Source of the DNA: Chimonanthus salicifolius
Lineage: Eukaryota; Streptophyta; Magnoliopsida; Laurales; Calycanthaceae
Direction of reading: 5' to 3'
Assembly (NCBI GenBank): GCA_013350335.1
Contig: CM023539.1
Coordinates: 36,752,631 to 36,816,630, forward strand
Length of the DNA: 64,000 bases
Under the pieces are notes generated by a model. It was not told the DNA's origin. It did no database searches and saw only the letters and a list, made by a program, of their open reading frames with translations. The translations under genes were made by a program, and so were the position numbers. Shown here piece after piece: positions 44,831-55,840 of this stretch (positions are counted from its first letter, which is position 1; every line of letters begins with the position of its first letter).

Positions 44831-46470
44831 TATTAACAAACAAGGTTGACTTTCTATAAGTGCGTGTCCCTCTATTTGGTAGTTTCCAAATTATGGGATT
44901 GTAATTGATTTGTTCATCAATTCTTTCCCCCTTTAGAGGGCCTTGTATTTTCTATATATTTAATATTAATGAGAGAGGCCAGTGAACTTTCATCAACAAG
45001 CAGACTTCGACTATGATGAGACCTTTAGCCCTGTCGTCACGCCCACAACCATCCGCACTGTTCTCAATCTCGTTTCCTCTTCCGTTTGGCCGATTCGTCA
45101 ATTAGACGTCAAGAATGCTTTTCTTCATGACCACCTCACTGAAGAGGTCTACATGGATGAACCGCCGGGTTTCGTTGACCCACATCGCCATCATCATGTT
45201 TGCAAACTCCATAAAGCCATCTATGACTTAAAGCAAGCACCACGTGTCTGGTTTCAACGCTTCAGCTCCTCCCATCTTTCTTATGGTTTTCTTCAAAGCA
45301 AAGGTGATAACTCCATGTTTGTTTTTAGGCGGGCCTCACATATTATGATTCTCTTGCTCTATTTGGATGATATTGTCCTCATCGGAAACACTCTGTCTCT
45401 CCTTCATTACTTCACTCGACGACTGAGTACTGAGTTTGAAATCAAGGACCTTGGCACCTTCACTACTCTTTGGGCCTCGAAATGACTCATCTCTCTCAGG
45501 GGCTACATTTTTCTCAAAATAAATACACCGTTGACATTCTTCGCCTCAGTCAGATGCTTGACTACAAACCTGTTCGACGCCTGTTGTTGCTAAGACTCAA
45601 TTGTCTTCTACCACTAGTGAGTTGCTTGCGGACCCTTCTGAGTATCTCCATCTTGTTGGCGCACTTTCTTATGCAGTGCACATTGTCTCCCAGTTCATGA
45701 GTCAGCCTCGCATATTTCATCTAGAGGTTGTCAAGTGCATCCTCCGCTATCGCAAAGGCTCGAAAAAACATAGGTCTGGTCTGCATATCAAGCGTGCAAC
45801 ACAACCCTTACGGCTCATTGTTTATTCTGATGCTGATTGGGTTGGTTATCCCGATAGTCATCGTTCCACTACTGGCTATTGTATCTTCTTGGGTCTCAAT
45901 CTACTTTCTTGGTGTGCAAAGAAAAAACCAAATGTTTCTCGTTCAAGTGCCGAAGCTGAATATCGGGTCCTTGCCTATAGTTGTGCCGACGCGGTTTGGA
46001 TATAGAATCTCTTACGAGAGCTTGGTTTTCCTCTCACTTCTCTAGCCCTCCTTCTTTGTGATAATTTCAATGCAACATACATGGCAGCTAATCTTGTGTT
46101 TCATGCTCAGACGAAGGATATTGACCTTGATTATCATTTTATACGTGTACGTGTGACTGCCGACTCTCATCAGATTCAATTTGTGTCTTCCCAGGATCAG
46201 CTTGCTGACATCTTCACCAAGGGTATGCCAAAGCACTGCTTCTCCATGCTCAATTCCAAACTCGTAGCCTCACCACAGCCAAGTTTGAGGGGGAGTATTA
46301 ACGGACACAGTTGACTTTCCATAAGTGTGTGTCCCATTATTTGGTAGTTTCTCAATTACGAGATTGTAATTGATTTGTTGATTGATTCTTTCCCCTTTAG
46401 AGAGGCTTGTATTTTCTATATGTTCAATGTTAATGAGAGAGGACAATGAGCCATTTTCCTAAATTCTACA
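44831..46470 (+). mobile_element. Internally deleted Ty1/copia element, 1.64 kb
   Basis: Diverged direct repeats begin TATTAAC at 44831 and 46296 and share GTTGACTTTC-ATAAGTG, ATTTGGTAGTTTC and GATTGTAATTGATTTGTT. The 3' LTR follows a polypurine tract, TTTGAGGGGGAG, and ends CTACA at 46470. Flanking 5-mers are ATACT and ATACC. Inside, only RT and RNase H remain. The 5' LTR runs directly into the RT start (FHQQADFDYDETFSPVV), so the primer site, gag, protease and integrase are missing. Confidence 0.75.
44984..46314 (+). pseudogene. copia RT–RNase H, frameshifted
   Basis: RT motifs: DYDETFSPVV, LDVKNAFLHDHLTEEVYMDE and the catalytic YLDDIVLIGN (YVDD variant). Frameshifts occur near 45465 (DLGTFTTLWASK, stop; the other frame resumes LGLEMTHLSQGLHFSQN) and near 45595. 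RNase H follows: YSDADWVGYPDSHRSTTGYC, SSAEAEYRVLAY, then a stop at 46003, resuming to FVSSQDQLADIFTKGMPKHC. It cannot make a working polyprotein. Confidence 0.88.
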
Positions 46471-46474
46471 ATAC

Positions 46475-47890
46475 CTTTGTAAGAGTCTTTACATATTTCC
46501 TGAGAAAAATACGATCTTCTTTCACCATTATAAGCAATGTCATATTTTCAAATTTGTCATGTTTTTATCGACAAAATACCAATGGTCGTTAATATCTCGA
46601 GATTTATCAGCATATCGGTACTGTGGTAAATTTCCTGTAAATTCTCGATGAAATCACTTTAAAAACGCGATAAATGGTAATGTCGTAATTATATCCCGAT
46701 AAGTACCTGATACATTACCGGTAAATTCTTTATAAATATTTTTATTTATTTATTTATTTTAATATTATATTTTTTGCAAGAATTTCTTATTAATTTCTCA
46801 GTAAAATCTAAAAATTTGAAAATATTCAGAAATTACCAATCTCCATTCATATCCCGAAAATAGTATTTGCAACAATGATTATAAGGAGCATTTTTAAGAC
46901 AGTTCAAGGAACATCTGGTGATCAAACTTCAGCATTCATACATAAAGAACTGAGTCATTGAAAATGTACTTAATTGTTAGAAATGCTAGAGTTTTTCATA
47001 TAAGAGGTAGGCGAAATATAGTAAAAACTTATTTAGTTTTTTGGGTATAATACACATAAAGGAAAACCTGCTGATAAAAACACTTGCGAATGACAACACC
47101 AAGATGGGGCGGGGCATTTCCGAAAAGGACATTGTCAAATAGTTTTTGCAAGAAAATGGCATCCTAAATACATGCAAGCATTAAACGCAGCAAAGTTAGG
47201 TCCAACCAAACAATGAAGAGAATTCAAGGCAGAGTGTCATTCAGGTCAACAAATAGTTTAATTTCAACATGACCTCATTGTGCCAAATTTACGATAGAGG
47301 CAACACCATATGGATTTGGCTGCATATGATTATTTCAGTACTCATAAGGAACTTGTAATTTAAAACATAAACTTTAGAGGACTAACCCTAAGGAAAATTC
47401 TCCTAGTATGGTTGACAGTAGGATGGAAGAATACTATAATTATGAGGAATTCATTAGTTAAGGAAAAAAACTACTCTAGCTTGACCTCACATCATACAAA
47501 GGCTTTGCTACAACAGCTCCACATGAAGCCATATGCTACAGCTAGAGCCCACATCATACAGAGGATTTGCTACTACTCACAACTCCAAATGAAGCCATGT
47601 ATACACAACTGTGGCACATTCATGATCTGTGCTAAAGCATGATGGTTCCACTCATTAGGTGGTGCATAAAACATTGAATGTGGACAATTAAAGAGCCAAG
47701 ATACCAAACAGGTACTGACTCCTCAACCATCAGATAATTATAAATATCCTTTAACAAAGTCTTATTACGTAATGAGGGAGGCTAATGGTTTGGTGGTTTT
47801 TATCTTCTTAGTCTCTAATTTAGTTCTTCAGACTTACATTACGTTTAAAATCCACACAATAATATTTTTTCTATGTTACTTGGAATGATC
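46475..47890. other. No gene; AT-rich with TATCGG-rich patch
   Basis: 46560–46880 holds scattered TATCGG/CCGATA-type words like those at 58600–58730 and 59340–59600, possibly one old non-autonomous element family. The rest shows nothing I can support. Confidence 0.35.
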
Positions 47891-47899
47891 TTTCTGTAA

Positions 47900-49348
47900 A
47901 ACAGTAGATCATATATTAGGTTTATAATTAGAGCGGGCAAATGTTTCAAGAAGATCGTAGATCTAAACCTAATAGGATGTCCTTTCAAGAATCTATAAAA
48001 ACTATCTTCAGATTGCAGATTGGGTTCTTTGGCCTATTCAGTAGTTCTTTCATGTGATTTTCTATTTTGAGTCTCCTCAGCTGCAAGCTTTTGTGCAGTA
48101 ACCTCTAATTCATTTCCTCTAGGCACAAAATGCTCAAGGAAGTTAATGCCACGGTCACTATCTTTGTGTTGAGAGTCATTTACATGGTACTCACTTTATC
48201 TGGCATCAGTTTTGGGAGACCTTGTGTTGATCTCAAATTCAAGTGTATCAGATGGAATCTGCTGAGATGTTGCAGTCTTGGAGGACCTTTTGGGCTTCAG
48301 TCTTAATCCTATAACCTCTTCCTTCTAATAAGGATTCTGTCAATTAGTGAAGCAAGATTTTCAGGTTCATCTACCAAATGTTTATTTTGCTTCTTTGCGT
48401 TTTTATTTTCAGATGACACTGTTTCTACTGAGACAACCCCCTTTTGCTTCCTCCAAACTACCATTGATTTCATTTTCTTTGATACCATCATTACTAGCAT
48501 TAGTGGAAATATTTTCTAGAGACTTAAACATGGCATGAGTCATATTTAGTGAAGCAATGTTGGGTTTGTCGGAGTGGGTTATACTGACGCCAAGGTTGGC
48601 ACTCTCATTTTGTGAAGTTGTGACTACCCCGAGGATGTGATCACCTTCTTTGTCCAAAGTTTCTACCGTGGATTTCTCACTGACCATGCAATGCTTCTTC
48701 AACCTTTTTGCTTTCTTACTTACAGGAGATGTTGGTTGCTCCAAATCATCAATCTTGCCTTCTACCTGGCCATGATTATCAACATTTGCACCAACACCCA
48801 TGGTAGAGCAAATGGCAGTTTCAGTAATAGTTGATTCCAACATTGGTTCAAGTGGAGCAAAATGTGTATCCTTCTCAGATAAGTTCTAGGATTCCTCACA
48901 GTTACATCCTTTGTAGTTTCTTCAACAGCAATTGTTGGATTGGATTCTTTATCTGAATCTTTAGCATTCTTCTTGAGTACTTCATCTGGACTTCCACAAG
49001 TGTTTCCTGATGCATTAGAAGATTTAGTGTCAGGCTTTGATCTGTCTCCACTTTGACCTTGTTTCTCTCATTAATTTTGGAATGTGCTTCAGACTGTACT
49101 TCATTATAGGGACTTGAAGGTTGCCTTTTCTTTTCCCTTTTGCCTTTGACAAGTTGATTTGGTGAGGAGCAATCAGCATCCAGAGGTTTACTGGTTATAA
49201 CCATTGAAGTAGCATTTTTTGTTCTTTTTTCATCTTCAGAAGCACTTTCCTTTAGTCTGTTTTCCAATTTAGACATTTCTGTGTAATTTGCACCAGTTCT
49301 AACATCATCTTCTTTTGAAGGGTTTTCAGGTTCCACAATAGCATCTTG
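47900..49348 (-). pseudogene. Decayed Lys/Ser-rich host gene, 3' part
   Basis: On the minus strand the reading continues from 52605 across the LTR element: DQ-DAIVEPENPSKEDDV, then QLVKGKREKKRQPSSPYNE. Frame changes near 49040, a TAG near 48890, and further shifts near 48440 and 48200 break it. Recovered pieces include KKAKRLKKHCMVSEKS, VSSENKNAKKQNKHLVDEPE and NLASLIDRILIRRKRL. The charged, low-complexity composition with KKxK motifs suggests a nuclear protein. I do not recognise the family. Confidence 0.6.
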
Positions 49349-49989
49349 TGTTAGCGCTTACAGCGTGATAAACAAGAAATCGAACGAAAAATAAGCACAA
49401 TCAACACAAGCAAATTACGTGGTTCGGCCCCACCCGGCCTACGTCCACGGAGCGTGAAAGAGATATTATTAAGAGAAGAGATTACAAGAGATAATAAACC
49501 AGTTTGAGAAACCCAAATACAGCTTAGAGAACCTCCGACGAATCTGAACACATACTTGTGTACCAGATGCTTCTCTTCTCACTGTGTGACTTACTGCCGA
49601 TCTCTGAATAGGAAGACAAAACAGAGAGCTGCTTTCACCATGCAGCACTACCTTCGCTATCAGCCCTTCTCTCTCTCTCACGTATTGCACGACACCTACT
49701 GCTCACGATGGATGATACTGCTTTGTTCACTTCTCTTTAATAGATACTGCTAATGTGCAGACCCAAGCCTTTACAACTTCCTAATGTGGTACACGTCCCA
49801 AGATACACTTGCCAAACATAGAGTCCACTACCTCATGCACTCCTAGTTTATCTCCATAAAATATGGAGTCCAACGTGTGCATAAACAATAATTGCTAATT
49901 ATGCAATTAGGTAGTTACTAATCCTATTAGGCAACTGCTAGCTTCCACGCCACACTCAATTATTGTGGAATTGAGCCACCGACTCAACA
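49349..49989 (-). repeat. 3' LTR of young copia element
   Basis: Minus-strand ends are TGTTGAGTCGG and GCGCTAACA. It is identical to the other LTR except near 49394 (T/C), 49443 (G/A) and 49785 (C/T). It contains the palindrome-rich block ACGTGGTTCGGCCCC...CCACGG. Confidence 0.95.
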
Positions 49990-50002
49990 ATCTCCACCTT
50001 GG
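49990..50002 (-). other. Polypurine tract
   Basis: The minus strand reads CCAAGGTGGAGAT immediately before the 3' LTR, as expected for plus-strand priming. Confidence 0.75.
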
Positions 50003-50342
50003 CGAAAATACCACCAACCTCCGAAGATGAACTGAAATACCATCATCCACAACACCTGAAACTATGCACCTCTGTGCACACCGACCACTCCCGACTGAGC
50101 TCCACCTGCAACTGCAACTTCTGCTCTGGCGAAGGGGCTTCGTCTCTCCAGCCGCACTCCTGCTGGCTGCCACTCACAGATCTGAAAAACCCAGATCTAC
50201 AGCGGTATAGCATTGTTACCTCTGCCCCTCTCTTGTCGTCGAACTGTCCTCCAGAAAGTATCAGATCTGCAACTGCAGCTCATCTGCATCTCTGTGTGAG
50301 ATGCGCGCACCCCCACGCTCTGGGGTGCTCCACCTGTCTTCT

Positions 50343-50670
50343 TTAATTAGAAGAATTGCCCAAGCCCAAGCCTCGCTTGAACCTGGCGCCCGTCACCGGT
50401 TTTGTTGGACCCGCCACTTTTATGTGATTTTTCGTCCCCTTCACTTTTCCATCTCTGCTAGCACCATGGAATTCGGACGGACCATCACAACCTGCAAAAG
50501 AAACTTTATTTTTAAAGTCATACCTGTCACTTGACTTTTTGTTTCTTCTCCTCCTTCCTGCAGCCTGACTAATAGGATCCCTCTGCCGGTTGATTACTGT
50601 ACTTCCCTCTAATGTGTACAGATTATTTTCCTTCTTCCCTTTCATGACGATCATGGCTCCTTTTAGTAAC
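50343..50670 (-). pseudogene. copia pre-integrase start fused to RNase H tail
   Basis: The frame begins MIVMKGKKENNLYTLEGSTV (GAG-pre-integrase). It passes through unrelated RRRRNKK sequence and ends TKPVTGARFKRGLGLG, which resembles the last residues of copia RNase H. This marks the internal deletion junction, somewhere in 50410–50600. Confidence 0.55.
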
Positions 50671-51876
50671 TCTCAGAGCCCCATCCTTCGCCTTCAAGGT
50701 AAACCCATCAGTGTCCAGTGTCCCCAAAGAAATCAAATTTTTCTTTAACTCAGGAACATGCCGTACGTTCTCCAACTTTCGTACCATACCATCGAACATC
50801 CTGATTTTGACTGTCCCAACGCCAATGGTTTTACAACTAGCACCATTGCCCACATAGACAGGTCCCTCATCACAGGATTTGTATGTGTCAAACGACTCTC
50901 TGCGTGGACACATATGGTAAGAACACCCAGAATCTAAAATCCACTGATTAGTTGGATTATTCATACCTGTGGTGACTGTGCACACGACAACACCTGCAGC
51001 ATCGTCTGAGTCACTTTGTACGGCATTTGATTGATTTGAACTTTGCGGTCTGATTTCCAGATCTCGCTTCTTTTTGTTGCAGTCCATCATCTTATGCCCC
51101 TCTTTCTCACAGTAGAAACATATAAGCTTTCCTCCACCTCTCCCTCTGGATTTTGACCTTGACCCTCTGAACTTGTTACGGTCTTGAGGTTTTTTGCTGT
51201 TGTTTCTCCCTCTGTTCTCTGTATAGAGAGCCTGTGTCTGAGACTGTGTCTGAGAAGAACCCACCGAAGACTTTCTTCTTGTCTCCTCGTTCAGCAAACT
51301 GCTTGTCACGGACGTCATAGTGACAATACCCTCTGGCGCTGAATTGCTGAGTGACACCACCAAGGTCTCCCAACTCTCAGGTAGAGAACTGAGAAGTAGG
51401 ATGGCCTGCAACTCACCATCAAGAACCATCCTCATAGATGAGAGTTGATTGATTATACTCTGCATCTCATTTAGATGCTCCGCAATTGAAGTACTTTCAT
51501 TGTACTTCAGATTCACCAACTTTCTGATTAGAAATGTCTTGTTGCCAGCAGTCTTTCTCGCATATAATCCCTCCAATTTATTCCAGAGAGATTGCGCCGT
51601 CGTTTCAGTGGACACCAAATGAAACACACTGTCATCTAGCCACTGTCGAATAAAATCGAGGCACCTCCGATCAAGATCGTTCCATTCATCATCAGACATC
51701 TCGACCTTCAGTTTTGCCTTCCCCTTGTCATCAGAAGACTCCATCGCTTGCACCTTCGGTCTGCCTGCGATCGGTTTGTAGAGATCTCTACAATACAAAA
51801 GGTCTTCCATCCTTGCCTTCCACAATAAGTAATTTGCTCCATTGAGAGTAATCATTCGGGCGGTGTTGATTTCCAT
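50623..51876 (-). CDS. copia Gag–protease, truncated polyprotein
   Basis: Starts at ATG 51876 (MEINTARMITLNGANY); a TTG upstream was rejected. Gag of the UBN2 type occupies residues 1–220, with LWKARMEDLL near the start. It is followed by an Arg/Ser-rich stretch and a CX2CX4HX4C zinc knuckle (CFYCEKEGHKMMDC, about 254). The aspartic protease active site is WILDSGCSYHM (about 312). The frame ends at 50623 after a one-base shift near 50675. The other frame continues AMIVMKGKKENNLYTLEGS, the start of the GAG-pre-integrase region. Downstream the product is deleted. Gag packages element RNA and the protease processes the polyprotein. Confidence 0.88.
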   Translation of the reverse strand: MEINTARMITLNGANYLLWKARMEDLLYCRDLYKPIAGRPKVQAMESSDDKGKAKLKVEMSDDEWNDLDRRCLDFIRQWLDDSVFHLVSTETTAQSLWNKLEGLYARKTAGNKTFLIRKLVNLKYNESTSIAEHLNEMQSIINQLSSMRMVLDGELQAILLLSSLPESWETLVVSLSNSAPEGIVTMTSVTSSLLNEETRRKSSVGSSQTQSQTQALYTENRGRNNSKKPQDRNKFRGSRSKSRGRGGGKLICFYCEKEGHKMMDCNKKKRDLEIRPQSSNQSNAVQSDSDDAAGVVVCTVTTGMNNPTNQWILDSGCSYHMCPRRESFDTYKSCDEGPVYVGNGASCKTIGVGTVKIRMFDGMVRKLENVRHVPELKKNLISLGTLDTDGFTLKAKDGALRVTKRSHDRHEREEGK

Positions 51877-51948
51877 CACCTCCGACAACCCGAAGCCTCC
51901 CTGTGTGCTGTGATCCGTTCACCCACGAGTCCCTGGTCTCCAACCAAA

Positions 51949-51961
51949 GCTACTGATACCA
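51949..51961 (-). other. Primer-binding site (initiator Met tRNA type)
   Basis: The minus strand reads TGGTATCAGTAGC just after the 5' LTR, a one-base variant of the usual TGGTATCAGAGC copia site. Confidence 0.85.
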
Positions 51962-51963
51962 CT

Positions 51964-52604
51964 TGTTAGCGCTTACAGCGTGATAAACAAGAAATCGAAC
52001 GAAAAACAAGCACAATCAACACAAGCAAATTACGTGGTTCGGCCCCACCCGGCCTACATCCACGGAGCGTGAAAGAGATATTATTAAGAGAAGAGATTAC
52101 AAGAGATAATAAACCAGTTTGAGAAACCCAAATACAGCTTAGAGAACCTCCGACGAATCTGAACACATACTTGTGTACCAGATGCTTCTCTTCTCACTGT
52201 GTGACTTACTGCCGATCTCTGAATAGGAAGACAAAACAGAGAGCTGCTTTCACCATGCAGCACTACCTTCGCTATCAGCCCTTCTCTCTCTCTCACGTAT
52301 TGCACGACACCTACTGCTCACGATGGATGATACTGCTTTGTTCACTTCTCTTTAATAGATACTGCTAATGTGCAGACCCAAGCCTTTACAACTTCTTAAT
52401 GTGGTACACGTCCCAAGATACACTTGCCAAACATAGAGTCCACTACCTCATGCACTCCTAGTTTATCTCCATAAAATATGGAGTCCAACGTGTGCATAAA
52501 CAATAATTGCTAATTATGCAATTAGGTAGTTACTAATCCTATTAGGCAACTGCTAGCTTCCACGCCACACTCAATTATTGTGGAATTGAGCCACCGACTC
52601 AACA
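51964..52604 (-). repeat. 5' LTR of young copia element
   Basis: Same length as its partner. The minus-strand 3' end CGCTAACA is two bases from the primer-binding site. Confidence 0.95.
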
Positions 52605-53480
52605 TCTTGATCTTTTTCCTTCCAATGTTTCTTTTTTGCAGCGAATCGCATACTTTCTCCCAGGAGTAAGTTCCTATCTCTTTTCTTAGATTTATCTTTG
52701 TTGATGGCAACAAAAGGTACACAGACATCTTCATCTCTTTCAACTCCACATACTTCATCTCCAACATTATTTCTTTGACCAATTGTTGTGTCATATTTTG
52801 ATGGATTGTGTGTTTTAAAATCATCACTTGCATCATTAGCCAGGTTTGCACCCAATTCAGCACCTGAATCTTTTGCTTGCAGCTTCAAACCTTTTGATGA
52901 ATCACTTTATCACGAGAACTTGCTACTTTAGGCAATTGCGATTCATCATTGACGGATGGCATCATCAAAGGATGATCAAATGATTTTGGATTTTGACCAT
53001 CACTGACTAATGCAGATCTAAGATCAGGCTAGACAAGGTTCTCATTAGCAGGAACATTTACAGCATGACTCTGAGATCGCACTGCTGGATCGTCTGGTAG
53101 ATCAGTAGCCCTAGGCTCGTAGGGAGATAAATGGGACTAGTTGTTCAACGTTCTCTGATCTCAAAAAACCTTCTCTAGGACCCCCTTCCACTTCTGTAAA
53201 ACACGTAGAAACAACATCCACATGAATAAACCAAGTTCTTTTAGCCCCCTCAAAAGCACATTTAACAAGCATGGCATCTGATTGATGATAGAAGAATGAC
53301 TTGGGCCTTATCTGCCAACATTCTTGTTAAGAGAGAAAAATGGTTATAAACAAAGCCATATATCTGGAAAACATAATTCTGATTGCAAACTGATGACAAG
53401 TGAAGGTGATGCGGACGTCCCAGGATACAAAGTTTGTCAAAGGAGGAGGAGGAAGAAGAAGGCCCACATTTCACTGTGGG
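52605..53480 (-). pseudogene. Decayed Lys/Ser-rich host gene, 5' part
   Basis: The minus strand gives AKDSGAELGANLANDASDDF (52880–52820), VPFVAINKDKSKKRDRNLLL and FAAKKKHWKEKDQD, ending at the LTR insertion. Further upstream, KCAFEGAKRTWFIHVDVVST and LRSENVEQLVPFISLRA are readable between stops (53270–53110). Several stops precede the insertion. The start codon and family are not recognised. Confidence 0.55.
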
Positions 53481-53719
53481 TTGATAATTCAGCAGTTGCT
53501 TGACTGCTACAGAAGTTACTAGAGAGGGTAGTTATTGTGTTTACAGAAGTTACTGTAAAACTGCAGCAGTGTTTACAGCAGTATAGGGTAGTTATTGTAT
53601 TTACAACAGTTATTGTAATACTGCAGATGGGGGAGATGATGAATGAAATTAGTTTCTACGAATGTTGGACTTGGAACTCTTGTGACCAGACCGATGGTGT
53701 GAAGCCAGTTAGGGAGTGA

Positions 53720-54523
53720 TTCCCATCCTTTTTTTCTGCTTTTCTTTTCCCCAAAGTTTCTTGCGTTGGCTGCGGCACTCCCATTGTCAGAGGGATGTGA
53801 AGAAACACAATTGAAATGAATTGCAGAACTAGAGACAGAAAATGAAACCGTTGGACAAGAATTACATAAACGATTGGATCCTACAGGTCAGGGATTTAAG
53901 TAGGCTCAGCGGCTGTTGTACCATGCAACAAAAAACTGTTTGAACTTGAAGAAGCCAGACTGATCTACAGTGCAGTAGCCAGTAAATTCCCTAAGCAGCT
54001 GCCAGATTGTACAATTCCTACTTTTCTGCACTCAACTTATTGGAAGAACGTGAATTGAAGAAGCTTTGTTTTGAACTAGGCATCACTGATTTCTCATCCA
54101 TTGGAATTTAAGTTACTTATGCAAATGTGTTGTCGTTGGTTCGGTTAAAAGCTGCTACATTACAGATAGGAAAGTTGACATCCCAAATGTATTTCTATTG
54201 TCCCCAAAGTATTTTTCTTTTTCTTCCTTGTAATTTATGTTTGCATTCAACTCGAGCCTTCGACAATCAAAATTTGTTGATGTCCTTTGGTCTATTTGAT
54301 GTGTGAAACAGATTACTACTCGTTGGAAAATTTTCATATTGTCTATTCAAGCTGAATTTTATTCTTTAATCCCAGTTGTATCTTAAGCCTTCCTTTCTTT
54401 CCTTAAAAACAAAAATCCTTAAAAGAGGTTAGAAGAATTTACATTGATTATTGGGCTAATTTTCTAAGTTAGTAGAAGTCCAGAATTCCATGGACCCTTG
54501 CAGATAATTCTAAGGTACAATAT
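53720..54523. other. No supported gene
   Basis: Mixed-composition sequence between the decayed gene and the solo LTR. I see no domains or repeat ends. Confidence 0.4.
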
Positions 54524-55689
54524 TGTTGGAGTGTGGCGTGGCTTCGGACTTTTACAATTTTTGCTTACGTGGGATTTCTTATTTACACATGATTGGTATG
54601 GTACTTTATACTTTTATTGACTTGGTAATTTTCTTTTGTTTATCTCAGCTCATTAGATGTAGGCCATTGCCTCTAACATCACAAGGGTTGGAGAGATAAG
54701 GGCTCTTGCTTTAAGACACGAGATAACCTTTGTCCTAGTTAGCATAGCTAATGGTGTACTGGACTTCTTTGTCAAGAACAAAGTTGATTACTTAGTTATG
54801 GGTACCTTCCACTTTTGAAATAGGAGGAGTTCGGGCAAGATGATGTTCAGTCGATCTTACTAGTTAGATGTTAAATCTGTGGCTCTATTCCACGGCTGAG
54901 ACAGAGTGGGAACCCCAATTGGCAGTTGCCTAACTAGAAGTCTATCACCGACTTCATTGGGTCTGTCCACGGCAACTGCTATATTCATCTTTGGCAACTG
55001 CTATGTGTAGCATGCTGGGATACATAGCAAGTTGCTATCCTTGAAGGACACGTCAGCAACAAACATAGCAATTGCTGTCTTATGTGACATGGCAACTTTG
55101 CAAAGAGGACCGACTGTATCTCTTTATATACAGGCTGCTGGCTGGACGAGAGGGACACTCAGCATACACATCAAGAGGGTCCTGTAAGAGAGGGAAGATT
55201 CTGACTTTGGGAATCAGCCGAGTGCTCTGCATACGGCTGCAACTGTCGGGTTTCTTCATAAGCCAGAAACTGCTCTAGTGCTGAGTAGCAGGTCATCCAA
55301 TTGTGTATAACCTTTGCTGCGTGGGTCTGTCTAGCTGTGAGCAAACGAGGCAGTCGGGAGAAGGGACGGCAGCGTGAAGGAGGCATATCAGAGACGGAGG
55401 TGCTGAACAACAAGTCGAATACAGTGGAGCTTGCATTGTGAAGGGGCTGTTCTGTATTGCAACCAGTAGGACTGTTTAGAAACTTGAAGGCAGCCAGAGA
55501 TGGGAGTTTAATCTTTTAAACTCATTACATATTTCTTCTTGTAATTATATTATTATTTCTCTCTTAATAATAATTTACACGCTCCGTGGACGTAGGCCGG
55601 GTGGGGCCGAACCACGTAATTTGCTTGTGTTGATTGTGCTTATTTTTTTCCCGTTCGATTTCTTGTTTATCACGCTGTAAGCGCTAACA
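54524..55689 (+). mobile_element. Solo LTR, diverged relative of the young copia LTR, opposite orientation
   Basis: Starts TGTTGGAGTGTGGCGTGG and ends GCGCTAACA. The last 112 bp (55578–55689), including GGACGTAGGCCGGGTGGGGC, are almost identical to the U5 end of the 641-bp LTRs read on the other strand. The upstream 1 kb differs apart from short words (GAGTGTGGCGTGG, GGCAGTTGCCTAA). A TATA box candidate, TTTATATACAGG, is at 55120. Flanking 5-mers (AATAT, TTAGA) do not match, so the left boundary or the history is uncertain. Confidence 0.65.
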
Positions 55690-55840
55690 TTAGATGGATG
55701 TATTTTTTTATGCTTTTCCACTTTTTCTTATGGTTATTTTTCAGGGTTTAAGCCTTATAAACCCTCTTTTGCTTTGATGTATTTATACTGGTTCTTTCTC
55801 TATTAATATATTTTGTCTTGGTAAAAAAAAATAAACTAAT
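55690..55840 (+). mobile_element. Possible LINE 3' tail
   Basis: TTTGATGTATTTATACTGG, then TCTCTATTAATATATTTTGTC and an A-run (55823–55832) resemble L1 3' ends seen in plants. No coding part is attached. Confidence 0.35.

Larger units (their letters stand above)
49349..52604 (-). mobile_element. Young Ty1/copia element, 3256 bp, non-autonomous
   Basis: Two 641-bp LTRs (49349–49989 and 51964–52604) differ at only three positions by eye. The exact 5-bp target duplication TCTTG is at 49344–49348 and 52605–52609. On the minus strand the order is 5' LTR, primer site, gag–protease, remnant of the RNase H end, polypurine tract, 3' LTR. Integrase, RT and most of RNase H are deleted, so mobility would need enzymes from relatives. 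It sits inside the frame of a decayed host gene. Confidence 0.95.

Noticed and set aside
49469..49753. Paired short reading frames repeated at 52084–52368
   Set aside because: They are inside the two LTR copies and are duplicated with them.
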